Of a DNA stretch of 20,451 bases, positions 14,170 to 20,451 are shown piece after piece. Each line of letters opens with the position of its first letter. Positions within the stretch are counted from its first letter, which is position 1. Source of the stretch: Candidatus Solibacter sp. (GTDB taxonomy: Bacteria; Acidobacteriota; Terriglobia; Bryobacterales; Bryobacteraceae); the NCBI GenBank assembly GCA_026394025.1, contig JAPKZC010001133.1:1-20451 (forward strand), in the 5' to 3' direction. Under the pieces are notes generated by a model. That model saw nothing but the letters and a program-made list of their open reading frames with translations, was not told the DNA's origin and made no database searches. The translations under genes were made by a program, and so were the position numbers.

Positions 14170-15120
14170 ATGAAGGGACTTACAGACATCCCCGGCATTC
14201 GCGTCGGCTACGTTTCGGATTTTGACGCCGTCACCGGATGCACCGCCATCCTCTGCGAGCCGGGCGCCGTGGGCGGGGTGGATGTCCGCGGCAGCGCCAG
14301 CGGCACGCAGGAGATCGACACCCTCAGCCCAGCCCACGTGACGGACCGGGTGCATGGCTTCCTGCTCGCGGGCGGCAGCGCCTTTGGCCTGGAAGCCGCC
14401 GCCGGCGTGCGCCGCTACCTGGCCGGCCGCAAGGTGGGCTACCTGTTCGGCGGCCAGCATATCCCTATCGTGCCCGCCGCCGTTCTCTTCGATCTCGCCA
14501 TCGGTAAAGCGAACGTGCATCCCAGCGCCGCCATGGGCGAGGCCGCCGCCGCGGCAGCCACCGCGGACCCCGTAAAGGAAGGTTGCGTGGGTGCGGGCAC
14601 CGGCGCCACCATCGGCAAACTCTTCGGCATCAGGCAGGCGATGAAGGGCGGTATCGGATCGTACACCGTCACCCTTCCCGGCGGCGTGCTGGTCTCCGCC
14701 CTGGTCGCCGTCAACGCCCTGGGCGACGTGCGCGACCCCGCCACCGCGAAGATCATCGCCGGCGCGCGCAAGAACGCGAGCAGCCGCGAATGCATCGATA
14801 GCGAAGCCGAGATGAAGCGTGGCGCCGTTATCGGGACGGCTACCGGGAACACCACGCTCGCCGTGGTCGCCACCAATGCCAGGCTCAATAAGGTCCAGGC
14901 CAACAAACTCGCCCAGTTCGCCTCTCTCGGCATGGCGCGCACCATCTACCCGGTGAACACCATGGCCGATGGCGATATCGCCTTCGCCCTGTCGCTCGGC
15001 GCGCTTCAGGCCGACATCAATAATCTGGGCGTGGCCGCCGCCGAAGCCGTGGCGCAGTCCATCCTGCGCGCCGTCAGACTGGCAAAAACTCTCGGCGGCG
15101 TTCCCGGACTCGCCGGTTGA
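14170..15120 (+). CDS. P1-family (DmpA/NylC-like) N-terminal-nucleophile peptidase
   Basis: 316 residues, matching the usual length of the S58/P1 family. Conserved blocks are DIPGIRVGY (6-14), the DVRGSASGTQE region (38-48), HGFLLAGGSAFGLEAA (62-77), GAGTGATIGK (141-150) and the nucleophile region GNTTLAVVATNA (226-237). In NylC-type members the precursor cleaves itself before the threonine of an N-T bond, so N227/T228 is the likely processing site. T228 would then become the N-terminal nucleophile. Substrates of the family include beta-peptides, D-amino-acid amides and nylon oligomers; the one here is unknown. No signal peptide is visible. The ATG at 14170 lies 20 bases from the divergent mlaE start, so the promoter must overlap mlaE. 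The stop overlaps a possible TTG start of the next gene. Confidence 0.9.
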   Translation: MKGLTDIPGIRVGYVSDFDAVTGCTAILCEPGAVGGVDVRGSASGTQEIDTLSPAHVTDRVHGFLLAGGSAFGLEAAAGVRRYLAGRKVGYLFGGQHIPIVPAAVLFDLAIGKANVHPSAAMGEAAAAAATADPVKEGCVGAGTGATIGKLFGIRQAMKGGIGSYTVTLPGGVLVSALVAVNALGDVRDPATAKIIAGARKNASSRECIDSEAEMKRGAVIGTATGNTTLAVVATNARLNKVQANKLAQFASLGMARTIYPVNTMADGDIAFALSLGALQADINNLGVAAAEAVAQSILRAVRLAKTLGGVPGLAG

Positions 15121-15125
15121 CCCTT

Positions 15126-16754
15126 ATGCGCCATCCAATCTTCCGCATCCTCCTTCCGGCGTGTGTCGCGGCCGCGCTTTCCGCCCAGCCCGCGCCACCC
15201 CCCGTCCCCACCCGGGCCGACCTCCTGCGCGGGGAATACGGGCCGTATCGCGCCAACAACGACCTGCTTTTCTACCACCTCGATGTGCGCGTTGACCCGG
15301 AAAAGAAGTTCCTCAGCGGCAAGAACACCATCCGCTTCAAGATGCTGCGGGACGCCACGCGGATCCAGCTCGATCTGCACGCCGCGCTGAACGTCGACAA
15401 GATCCTCCTCGGCGCCACCACCCTCAAATACGAACGCGATTCCGGAGCCGTCTTCGTGGATTTCCCCGAGACCCTGCGCACCGGCCGCACCTACAGCATC
15501 GATTTCCACTACTCCGGCAACCCGGTGGAGACCGGCCGGTTCGGCGCCATCACTTTCAAGAAGGACCCCTCGGGGCACGCCTGGGTCAATACCGCGTGCG
15601 AGGGCATCGGCGCCAGCATCTGGTGGCCCAACAAAGACCAGTGGCGCGACGAAGTGGAACGTATGGAAATCAGCGTCGCAATTCCCAACGGCCTGGTGGA
15701 CGTCTCTAACGGCAAGTTCGTGGGCAAGACCGATCTCGGTGACGGCTACACGCGCTGGGACTGGCTGGTGCACTACCCCATCAACAACTACAACGTCTCG
15801 CTCAACATCGGCAACTACCAACATTGGGCAGACCGCCTGGGCAACCTGCAACTGGATTTCTACGCCCTGCCCGAAAACCTGGAGAAAGCCAGGAAGCAGT
15901 TCGCCCAGGCCAAGGGAATGCTCGAAGCCTACCAGCACTACTTCGGCGAGTATCCTTTCCGGAAGGACGGTTACAAGCTGATCGAAGCCCCCTACTCCGG
16001 CATGGAGCACCAGAGTGCCGTCACCTACGGCAACCACTTCGCCAACGGCTATCTGGAGCGCGACTGGACCGGCGTGGGCATCAGCCCGCGCTTCGATTTC
16101 ATCATCATCCACGAAAGCGGGCACGAGTGGTTCGGCAACAGCGTGTCCGCTGCCGACGTGTCCGACATGTGGATCCACGAAGGCTTCACTACCTACCTCG
16201 AGTGCCTCTACGTCGAGTACATGTGGGGACGCGGCGATGGCCTGAAGTACACCAACGGGTACAAGTCGAAGGTCCGCAATCAGCAGCCCATCGTCACCGC
16301 GCGCGGCCTCAACCGCACACCGCCCCAGGACCAGTACTTCAAGGGAGCGCTCTTCCTCAACACCCTGCGCAGCGTGGTCAATGACGATGCCCGCTGGTGG
16401 ACCCTGATCCACGGTTTCTACCAGCACTTCAAGTATCGGAACATCATGACCGAGGATGTGGTGCAGTATTTCAACCAGCAGACCGGTATGAACCTGACCC
16501 CGGTCTTCGACCAGTACCTGCGCCACCCCGCGCTCCCCGCCCTGGAACTGAGGTGGAACGAGGGCGCGGGCACAGTCGCCTACCGGTGGAAGGCCGATGA
16601 GCCGGGGTTCCAGATGCCGGTCCGGGTGGGAAGCAAGGACCGCTGGCAGATTGTGCAGCCCACTGTCGAGTGGCGGACCATGAAGACGCCGCTTCACAAA
16701 GACGAATTCGAAGTCGCTACCGATCTCTACTTCGTTACCGTCAGTAAGCTCTAG
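15126..16754 (+). CDS. Secreted M1-family (gluzincin) metallopeptidase
   Basis: 542 residues with a signal peptide (RHPIFRILLPACVAAALSA). A beta-rich N-terminal domain is followed by GMEHQ (292-296), equivalent to the GxMEN substrate-binding motif, then the zinc site HESGH (329-333) with the third ligand E352 in WIHEGFTTYLE, 18 residues further on. The catalytic tyrosine region is probably around YFKGALFLNTLR. It lacks the long C-terminal HEAT-like domain of classical aminopeptidase N, and so resembles the shorter M1 enzymes of acidobacteria. It should remove N-terminal residues from peptides in the periplasm or outside the cell. The ATG at 15126 is chosen; a TTG at 15117 overlapping the previous TGA is an alternative and would not alter the signal peptide core. 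It follows the P1 peptidase by five bases, suggesting one transcript for peptide breakdown. Confidence 0.93.
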   Translation: MRHPIFRILLPACVAAALSAQPAPPPVPTRADLLRGEYGPYRANNDLLFYHLDVRVDPEKKFLSGKNTIRFKMLRDATRIQLDLHAALNVDKILLGATTLKYERDSGAVFVDFPETLRTGRTYSIDFHYSGNPVETGRFGAITFKKDPSGHAWVNTACEGIGASIWWPNKDQWRDEVERMEISVAIPNGLVDVSNGKFVGKTDLGDGYTRWDWLVHYPINNYNVSLNIGNYQHWADRLGNLQLDFYALPENLEKARKQFAQAKGMLEAYQHYFGEYPFRKDGYKLIEAPYSGMEHQSAVTYGNHFANGYLERDWTGVGISPRFDFIIIHESGHEWFGNSVSAADVSDMWIHEGFTTYLECLYVEYMWGRGDGLKYTNGYKSKVRNQQPIVTARGLNRTPPQDQYFKGALFLNTLRSVVNDDARWWTLIHGFYQHFKYRNIMTEDVVQYFNQQTGMNLTPVFDQYLRHPALPALELRWNEGAGTVAYRWKADEPGFQMPVRVGSKDRWQIVQPTVEWRTMKTPLHKDEFEVATDLYFVTVSKL

Positions 16755-16809
16755 CGCCACCCCGGCCCCGGCCGGCCTCCTCCCGCGCTAGAATAGGACC
16801 AACGCCGTC

Positions 16810-17913
16810 ATGTCTGCCTTACGCGTTCTCGCCGCTCGTTCCCTCTGCGGGCTGATTCTCTGCCTGCCCGCGGTGACCCAGCAAACCACTCCGCCGCCGC
16901 AACCGCCACCTGCCGCGCCGCAACCCGACCCGAGCCGCGTCCAGTTCAGGGGATCCGCCACCGAAGTAATCGTGCCCGTCACCGTGACCGACGACAAAGG
17001 CCGCTTCGTCTCCAACCTGGTGAAGAAGGATTTCCGCGTGCTTGACGAAGGCAAACCGCAGAATATCGAGTTCTTCAGCCACGAGGAGAAACAGCCCATC
17101 GTGGCCGGTTTCCTGATCGACCTGAGCAACAATTCGCGGATCCACTGGAAGACCTACCAGGACGCCATTCTGGAACTGGTCTGGAATCTGCTGCCCGGCG
17201 ACAAACGCTACACCGGCTACTTGATTTCTTACGGCAATACCGCCGATATCCTGGTCAACACCACCTGGGATTCCGAGAAGCTCGCCGAGAAGGTCCGCAA
17301 GATGAAGCCCGGCGGCGGCGCGGCCCTGTATGACGCCATTTACCTGGCATGCACGCGGCGCGAGCTGGTCAAGGGCGAGCCCTACGAGCCGCGGCGCGTC
17401 ATCATCGTGGTCGGCGATGGCCACGACAACGCCAGCACCCACAACCTGGATGAGGTCCTGGAACTCGCACAACGCAACCTGGTCACCATCTACGCCGTCA
17501 GCACCATGGCGTTCGGCTTCTCCAACGAATCCCAGGATGTGCTGGAGCGGCTGACCCACAAAACCGGCGGCCACGTGGAATACCCGCTCAATGCGCTCTA
17601 CAAGGGCGTGTCCGGCTATCTTTCGAATCCCTCCGACGACGGCAACTACGCGCTCACGGTGGGCACGGGCGGCTACGCGGCGGAGATTTCCAACGGCATC
17701 ATCAAGGCCGTAGGCGGCATCGGCGGCGAGATCACGACGCAGTACATTCTGCGCTACAAGCCGGATTTCGATGCCGAGGCCAGACCCAAGACGTACCGCA
17801 AAATCACCGTGGACATTCCGGGATTGCCGAACGTGAAGATCAGCGCGAGGGAAGGGTACTTCCCGAATGAAGTTCCGGGGACTCCGGCCGCGGCGCCGGA
17901 CAAGCGCCCCTAA
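16810..17913 (+). CDS. Secreted VWFA-related protein of the acidobacterial type
   Basis: 367 residues. A signal peptide (about 1-24, ending AVTQQ) is followed by a proline-rich linker (PPPQPPPAAPQPD), a beta-rich segment VIVPVTVTDDKGRFVSNLVKKDFRVLDEGKPQNIEFF (about 53-89) and a VWA domain (about 97-300). The C-terminal YILRYKPDF...ITVDIPGLPNVKISAREGYF is typical of the VWFA-related family abundant in acidobacteria. The metal site is degenerate: DLSNNS (104-109) replaces DxSxS, and the usual threonine before LYDAI is alanine (AALYDAI). VGDGHDN (201-207) keeps the third loop. The role is unknown; protein-protein contact at the cell surface is likely. The gene follows the M1 peptidase by 55 bases on the same strand. 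Confidence 0.88.
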   Translation: MSALRVLAARSLCGLILCLPAVTQQTTPPPQPPPAAPQPDPSRVQFRGSATEVIVPVTVTDDKGRFVSNLVKKDFRVLDEGKPQNIEFFSHEEKQPIVAGFLIDLSNNSRIHWKTYQDAILELVWNLLPGDKRYTGYLISYGNTADILVNTTWDSEKLAEKVRKMKPGGGAALYDAIYLACTRRELVKGEPYEPRRVIIVVGDGHDNASTHNLDEVLELAQRNLVTIYAVSTMAFGFSNESQDVLERLTHKTGGHVEYPLNALYKGVSGYLSNPSDDGNYALTVGTGGYAAEISNGIIKAVGGIGGEITTQYILRYKPDFDAEARPKTYRKITVDIPGLPNVKISAREGYFPNEVPGTPAAAPDKRP

Positions 17914-17947
17914 CCGGGAGAAGCTAGGAACGATGTAGGCAGAAGAC

Positions 17948-18117
17948 TTCAACGCAGAGGCGCAGAGACGCAGAGATAAGCGCAGAGAAAACCACGGGGG
18001 GCGGGTATCAGGCTTTGGCGCAGGCGTTGCACAGTGGTAGCGAGTCGTACTCACGGCGTCTATCTTGTTTTGGTTTTCTCTGCGCTTATCTCTGCGCCTC
18101 TGCGCCTCTGCGTTGAA
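17948..18117. repeat. 47-bp inverted repeat built of GCAGAG units, 76-bp spacer
   Basis: The left arm at 17948-17994 and the right arm at 18071-18117 are complementary at 46 of 47 positions; the one difference is at the 21st base of the left arm. Each arm contains four GCAGAG words with spacings of 9-11 bases. The spacer (17995-18070) holds no ORF of note. It lies between two plus-strand genes, and RNA from either strand could fold into a very stable hairpin. It could be a non-autonomous mobile element (MITE-like), a terminator-like structure or an intergenic repeat family. Similar GCAGAG-rich intergenic repeats occur in many environmental bacteria (general knowledge, not checked here). Confidence 0.85.
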
Positions 18118-18186
18118 TGGACAACTTCCCTAGTACCGAATTCACGGGCATAGCATTCCGCCCGATAAGTAGACTAGGATGAAAGC

Positions 18187-18993
18187 GTGACATCCAGGGT
18201 GCTTCCCATCAGCGGATGCCGTCAGGGTACCTATGTGCTCCTGGATGCCGTGCTGCCCGAACGCCCCCCGTGCCCCATCGGCGTGCTTCTCATCGATCTG
18301 GACAGCGGCCGGCCGTGGTTCCGCATGCGCCGTGATTTCGCGCAGATCGCCGCTCCCGAAGATGCGGAAGTTTTGGAAGCGCTGGAAGATCACATCCGGC
18401 AGTGCCTGGCCGAATCCGGCGCGGAGCCCTTTCTGCAATCGCTCGAAGACACGCTGTCGAACAGCTTGCGCGTCAGCGAGCGGCAGGCGGTGGCGGTGGA
18501 TGCCTTCTCGCGGGTAGTGGACCGCCTCTATCGCGAACACGTCGAGGATACCGTGGTACGGCGCTTCGGCACCCACGTGCCGCTGTTCAGCCTGCGCGCG
18601 GCGGCGGGCGGCCTGAGCGATGAGATGCTATCCGACGCGGAAGACTGGGTCCCCGCTCCCGAGGGCATGCATCTCTCGCCAGATCTCTTCGTGGCCCACG
18701 TGGAAGGCCGGTCCATGGAACCGCGGATTCCCGATGGCAGTCTCAATCTCTTCCGCCTCCATCCGGCGGGTTCGCGGCAGGGCAAGATCCTGCTGATCGA
18801 ACGCTTCGGCGTGCTGGACCAGACCGCGCGCTACACCATTAAGCGCTACACCAGCCGCAAGGTCTACCGGGGCGAGGATGAGTGGCAGCACGAACAGGTC
18901 CGGCTGGAGCCCCTGAACCCCGAGTTCGAACCGTGGGACGTGGATCCGGAAGGCTTCGCCGTGGTCGCCGAATGGCTGCGCGTCATCGAGTAA
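18187..18993 (+). CDS. S24/LexA-type Ser-Lys peptidase-like protein with an N-terminal DUF3037-like region
   Basis: 268 residues. Residues 165-265 carry a LexA/UmuD/S24 signature: VAHVEGRSMEPRIPDGSL, with the nucleophile serine at 176, and YTIKRY with the general-base lysine at 219. It ends VVAEWLRVIE. Residues 14-120 (GTYVLLDAVLPERPPCPIGVLLIDL...) resemble DUF3037-type domains; this is a weaker call. There is no helix-turn-helix or Ala-Gly cleavage motif as in LexA. It is therefore unlikely to be a classical repressor and may be a stress-linked protease or phage-repressor relative. The start is GTG at 18187 with AGGAT seven bases upstream. Its 3' end overlaps mutY by 22 bases, suggesting joint expression with DNA repair. 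Confidence 0.75.
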   Translation: MTSRVLPISGCRQGTYVLLDAVLPERPPCPIGVLLIDLDSGRPWFRMRRDFAQIAAPEDAEVLEALEDHIRQCLAESGAEPFLQSLEDTLSNSLRVSERQAVAVDAFSRVVDRLYREHVEDTVVRRFGTHVPLFSLRAAAGGLSDEMLSDAEDWVPAPEGMHLSPDLFVAHVEGRSMEPRIPDGSLNLFRLHPAGSRQGKILLIERFGVLDQTARYTIKRYTSRKVYRGEDEWQHEQVRLEPLNPEFEPWDVDPEGFAVVAEWLRVIE

Positions 18994-19976
18994 GCGGCCT
19001 GCTGCTCGCCTGGTATGCCCGCGGGCATCGCGATCTTCCCTGGCGCCATACGCGCGATCCGTACGCCATCTGGGTGAGCGAGATCATGCTCCAGCAAACG
19101 CGCGCGCAGGCGGTCATCCCGTACTACCGGCGCTTCCTGGAACGCTTCCCCACCGTTGCCGCCCTGGCCGCCGCCGCCGAGGACGACGTGCTGGCCCTGT
19201 GGAGCGGCCTGGGCTACTACTCGCGGGCGCGCAATCTGTGGCGTGCCGCGCAGCGCATCGCGGCCGCCGGCGGTTTCCCACGGGAGTATGCCGCCATACG
19301 CGCGCTCCCCGGCATTGGAGATTACACCGCCGCTGCCGTGGGCAGCATCGCGTTCGACTTGCCCTACGCCGTGCTGGACGGCAACGTGCTCCGCGTGGTG
19401 GCTCGGGTGGAGAACGATGCGTCCGATATCTCCGCCGGCCGTACCCGCGAACGTTTCCGCGAAATCGCCCAGCAGTGGCTGGACGCGCGGGAGCCCGGCC
19501 ACTTCAATCAGGCGCTGATGGAACTCGGCGCCACGGTTTGCCTGCCGCGCAATCCGCTCTGCCTGGTCTGCCCGCTGGCCACCTGTTGCCGGGCGCGCCT
19601 GGAAGGCACGGCGGCGCAACTGCCGGTGAAATTGCGCAAGACCGCTGCGGTCCGCCTCAGCGGCACGCTGTTGGTGGTGCGCAATCGCGGCCGTATCCTG
19701 CTGCGGCAGCGCGATGCGGGGGCCAGCCGCATGGCCGGATTTTGGGATCTGCCCTCGCCCGAAGACCTCCCCGCCGCCGAACTCGGTGAGCGAATCGGCG
19801 AGATCCGCCACACCATCACGCACCACCACTACTCCCTGGAAGTGTGCAGCGCCACCGCCAGCCTGCCGGACGGCGAGGGCTTCCGTTGGTTCAAAATCGC
19901 ACAACTTGCGGAGATTCCCGTCAGTACCACCGCGCGCAAGGCGCTCCAACTGGCCGGAATAGTTTACAAGTTGTGA
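18972..19976 (+). CDS. mutY: Adenine DNA glycosylase MutY
   Basis: 334 residues. The glycosylase domain contains VSEIMLQQT with catalytic E37, the helix-hairpin-helix LPGIGDYTAAAVGS (112-125), VLDGNVLRV with catalytic D136 and the [4Fe-4S] cluster C190-x6-C197-x2-C200-x5-C206. A NUDIX-like C-terminal domain (about 228-330) for 8-oxoguanine recognition begins GTLLVVRNRGRILLRQR. The enzyme removes adenine mispaired with 8-oxoguanine. The ATG at 18972 is chosen since it gives the usual short N-terminus before LLAWYARGHRDLPWR. It lies inside the end of the S24-type gene. Codons upstream in the same frame encode arginine-rich sequence that is only a shadow of that gene. Confidence 0.95.
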   Translation: MAARHRVSGLLLAWYARGHRDLPWRHTRDPYAIWVSEIMLQQTRAQAVIPYYRRFLERFPTVAALAAAAEDDVLALWSGLGYYSRARNLWRAAQRIAAAGGFPREYAAIRALPGIGDYTAAAVGSIAFDLPYAVLDGNVLRVVARVENDASDISAGRTRERFREIAQQWLDAREPGHFNQALMELGATVCLPRNPLCLVCPLATCCRARLEGTAAQLPVKLRKTAAVRLSGTLLVVRNRGRILLRQRDAGASRMAGFWDLPSPEDLPAAELGERIGEIRHTITHHHYSLEVCSATASLPDGEGFRWFKIAQLAEIPVSTTARKALQLAGIVYKL

Positions 19977-20041
19977 TAGTTTCGTAAAACTCTCAGGAGT
20001 AAGGAGATTTCCCCCGAAGCATCGAGTAATCTAGGGGAATT

Positions 20042-20451
20042 ATGGAACGTAAAAGAAAGCTGTATGCCGCCAAAGTGGCCGTGATCATGGGTGCCTTCCC
20101 ATTGCTCGTCTGGGCGTTTTCCGCCGGACCGGATGCGGGCAAGGCCGGGGTTCCGGGCGAATCGAACTGCACCGAAGCCAAGTGCCACGTGGGTACGGCA
20201 TTGAACGGACGGGGCGGCAGCGTCACGGCGACCTCCCCCGGCGGATCCACCTATGTTCCCGGCGTCAAGCAACATCTGGTGGTCACCATCAGCGATGCCA
20301 CGGCCAGAGCGTGGGGTTTCCAGCTGACTGCGCGGCCTTCCTCCGATTCCAAGACCCAGGCGGGATCCTTCACCTCCACCGACCGATTCACCGCCGTGGT
20401 CTGCGCGCCTCCCAGCTTAGATCCTTTTCAGGAAGTCTTTATGGACTTCGG
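20042..20451 (+). CDS. Secreted choice-of-anchor/Reeler-like protein, N-terminal part (3' truncated)
   Basis: The ATG at 20042 follows AGGGGA and starts MERKRK, then a signal or anchor helix (VAVIMGAFPLLVWAFSAG). The mature part begins GVPGESNCTEAKCHVGTALN, then GGSTYVPGVKQHLVVTISDATARAWGFQLTARP, a pattern common in secreted acidobacterial proteins with a Reeler-like or choice-of-anchor V domain. The usual cysteine motif near this point is CxxCH; here it is C-T-E-A-K-C-H (CX4CH), so haem attachment is uncertain. The gene runs off the right edge after at least 136 codons, so its C-terminal anchor is not visible. It is probably exported and surface-exposed; the specific function is unknown. Confidence 0.75.
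   Translation, partial: MERKRKLYAAKVAVIMGAFPLLVWAFSAGPDAGKAGVPGESNCTEAKCHVGTALNGRGGSVTATSPGGSTYVPGVKQHLVVTISDATARAWGFQLTARPSSDSKTQAGSFTSTDRFTAVVCAPPSLDPFQEVFMDF

Noticed and set aside
13354..14520. Upstream extension of the mlaF frame to 663 codons
   Set aside because: The added part lies opposite the P1 peptidase and on top of mlaE, and shows no ATPase-related sequence; the ATG at 13353 overlapping the mlaE stop is the natural start.
16819..18054. Minus-strand open frame of 411 codons opposite the VWA gene
   Set aside because: It mirrors the VWA coding region and begins inside the inverted repeat; no recognisable domain or ribosome site.
19978..19991. Terminator hairpin after mutY (AGTTT...AAACT)
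   Set aside because: Five weak base pairs with no T-run directly after; not convincing.

Overview
The window is GC-rich with strongly G/C-ending codons and looks like a chromosomal segment of an Acidobacteriota bacterium, probably close to Bryobacterales/Solibacter. That is an inference. It rests on the VWFA-related secreted protein of a type abundant in acidobacteria, the secreted choice-of-anchor/Reeler-like protein at the right edge, the multihaem cytochromes, and the intergenic GCAGAG-rich inverted repeat. No 16S rRNA, tRNA, IS element, phage gene or CRISPR array is visible.

Layout. (1) 1-1917: the C-terminal end of an O-antigen ligase-like protein converges on a glycosyltransferase-2/methyltransferase fusion. 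(2) 1980-8106: the most interesting block, a redox module. A PAS-AAA+-Fis sigma-54 activator (minus strand) is divergent from a plus-strand cytochrome operon. The operon encodes a small monohaem cytochrome c, a degenerate receiver-like protein, a small protein with two identically spaced four-cysteine units, a two-TM protein, a nine-haem cytochrome c fused to a b-type membrane domain (CbcL-like architecture), and a NapC/NirT-like multihaem cytochrome with an N-terminal membrane anchor (ImcH-like architecture). The control region holds a near-consensus -24/-12 promoter, two 9-bp direct repeats about 54 bp apart that could be activator sites, and an extended -10 promoter for the regulator. (3) 8170-10600: a membrane protein with an IPT-like domain and a proline-rich repeat tail, then about 530 bp without a confident gene. 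(4) 10601-14150 (minus): a lipid-transport operon mlaE-mlaF-mlaD with a translationally coupled YdjC/ChbG-type deacetylase. (5) 14170-17913 (plus): a P1-family N-terminal-nucleophile peptidase, an M1-type metallopeptidase and a secreted VWA protein. (6) 17948-18117: a 47-bp inverted repeat. (7) 18187-19976: an S24-type serine peptidase-like protein overlapping mutY. (8) 20042-end: a truncated secreted protein.

How it may work together. In the redox module, quinol oxidation at the inner membrane by the b/c fusion and by the NapC-like protein could feed electrons to periplasmic carriers. The whole set would be switched by a cysteine-bearing PAS activator acting with sigma-54. In Geobacter the two kinds of inner-membrane quinol oxidase are encoded at separate loci and serve acceptors of different potential; here they are neighbours under what appears to be one promoter.

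Two genes (the NapC-like cytochrome near 7975 and the IPT-like protein near 9672) each need one extra base to restore the reading frame. Base-level sequence error or recent decay is therefore possible in 7.9-9.7 kb.
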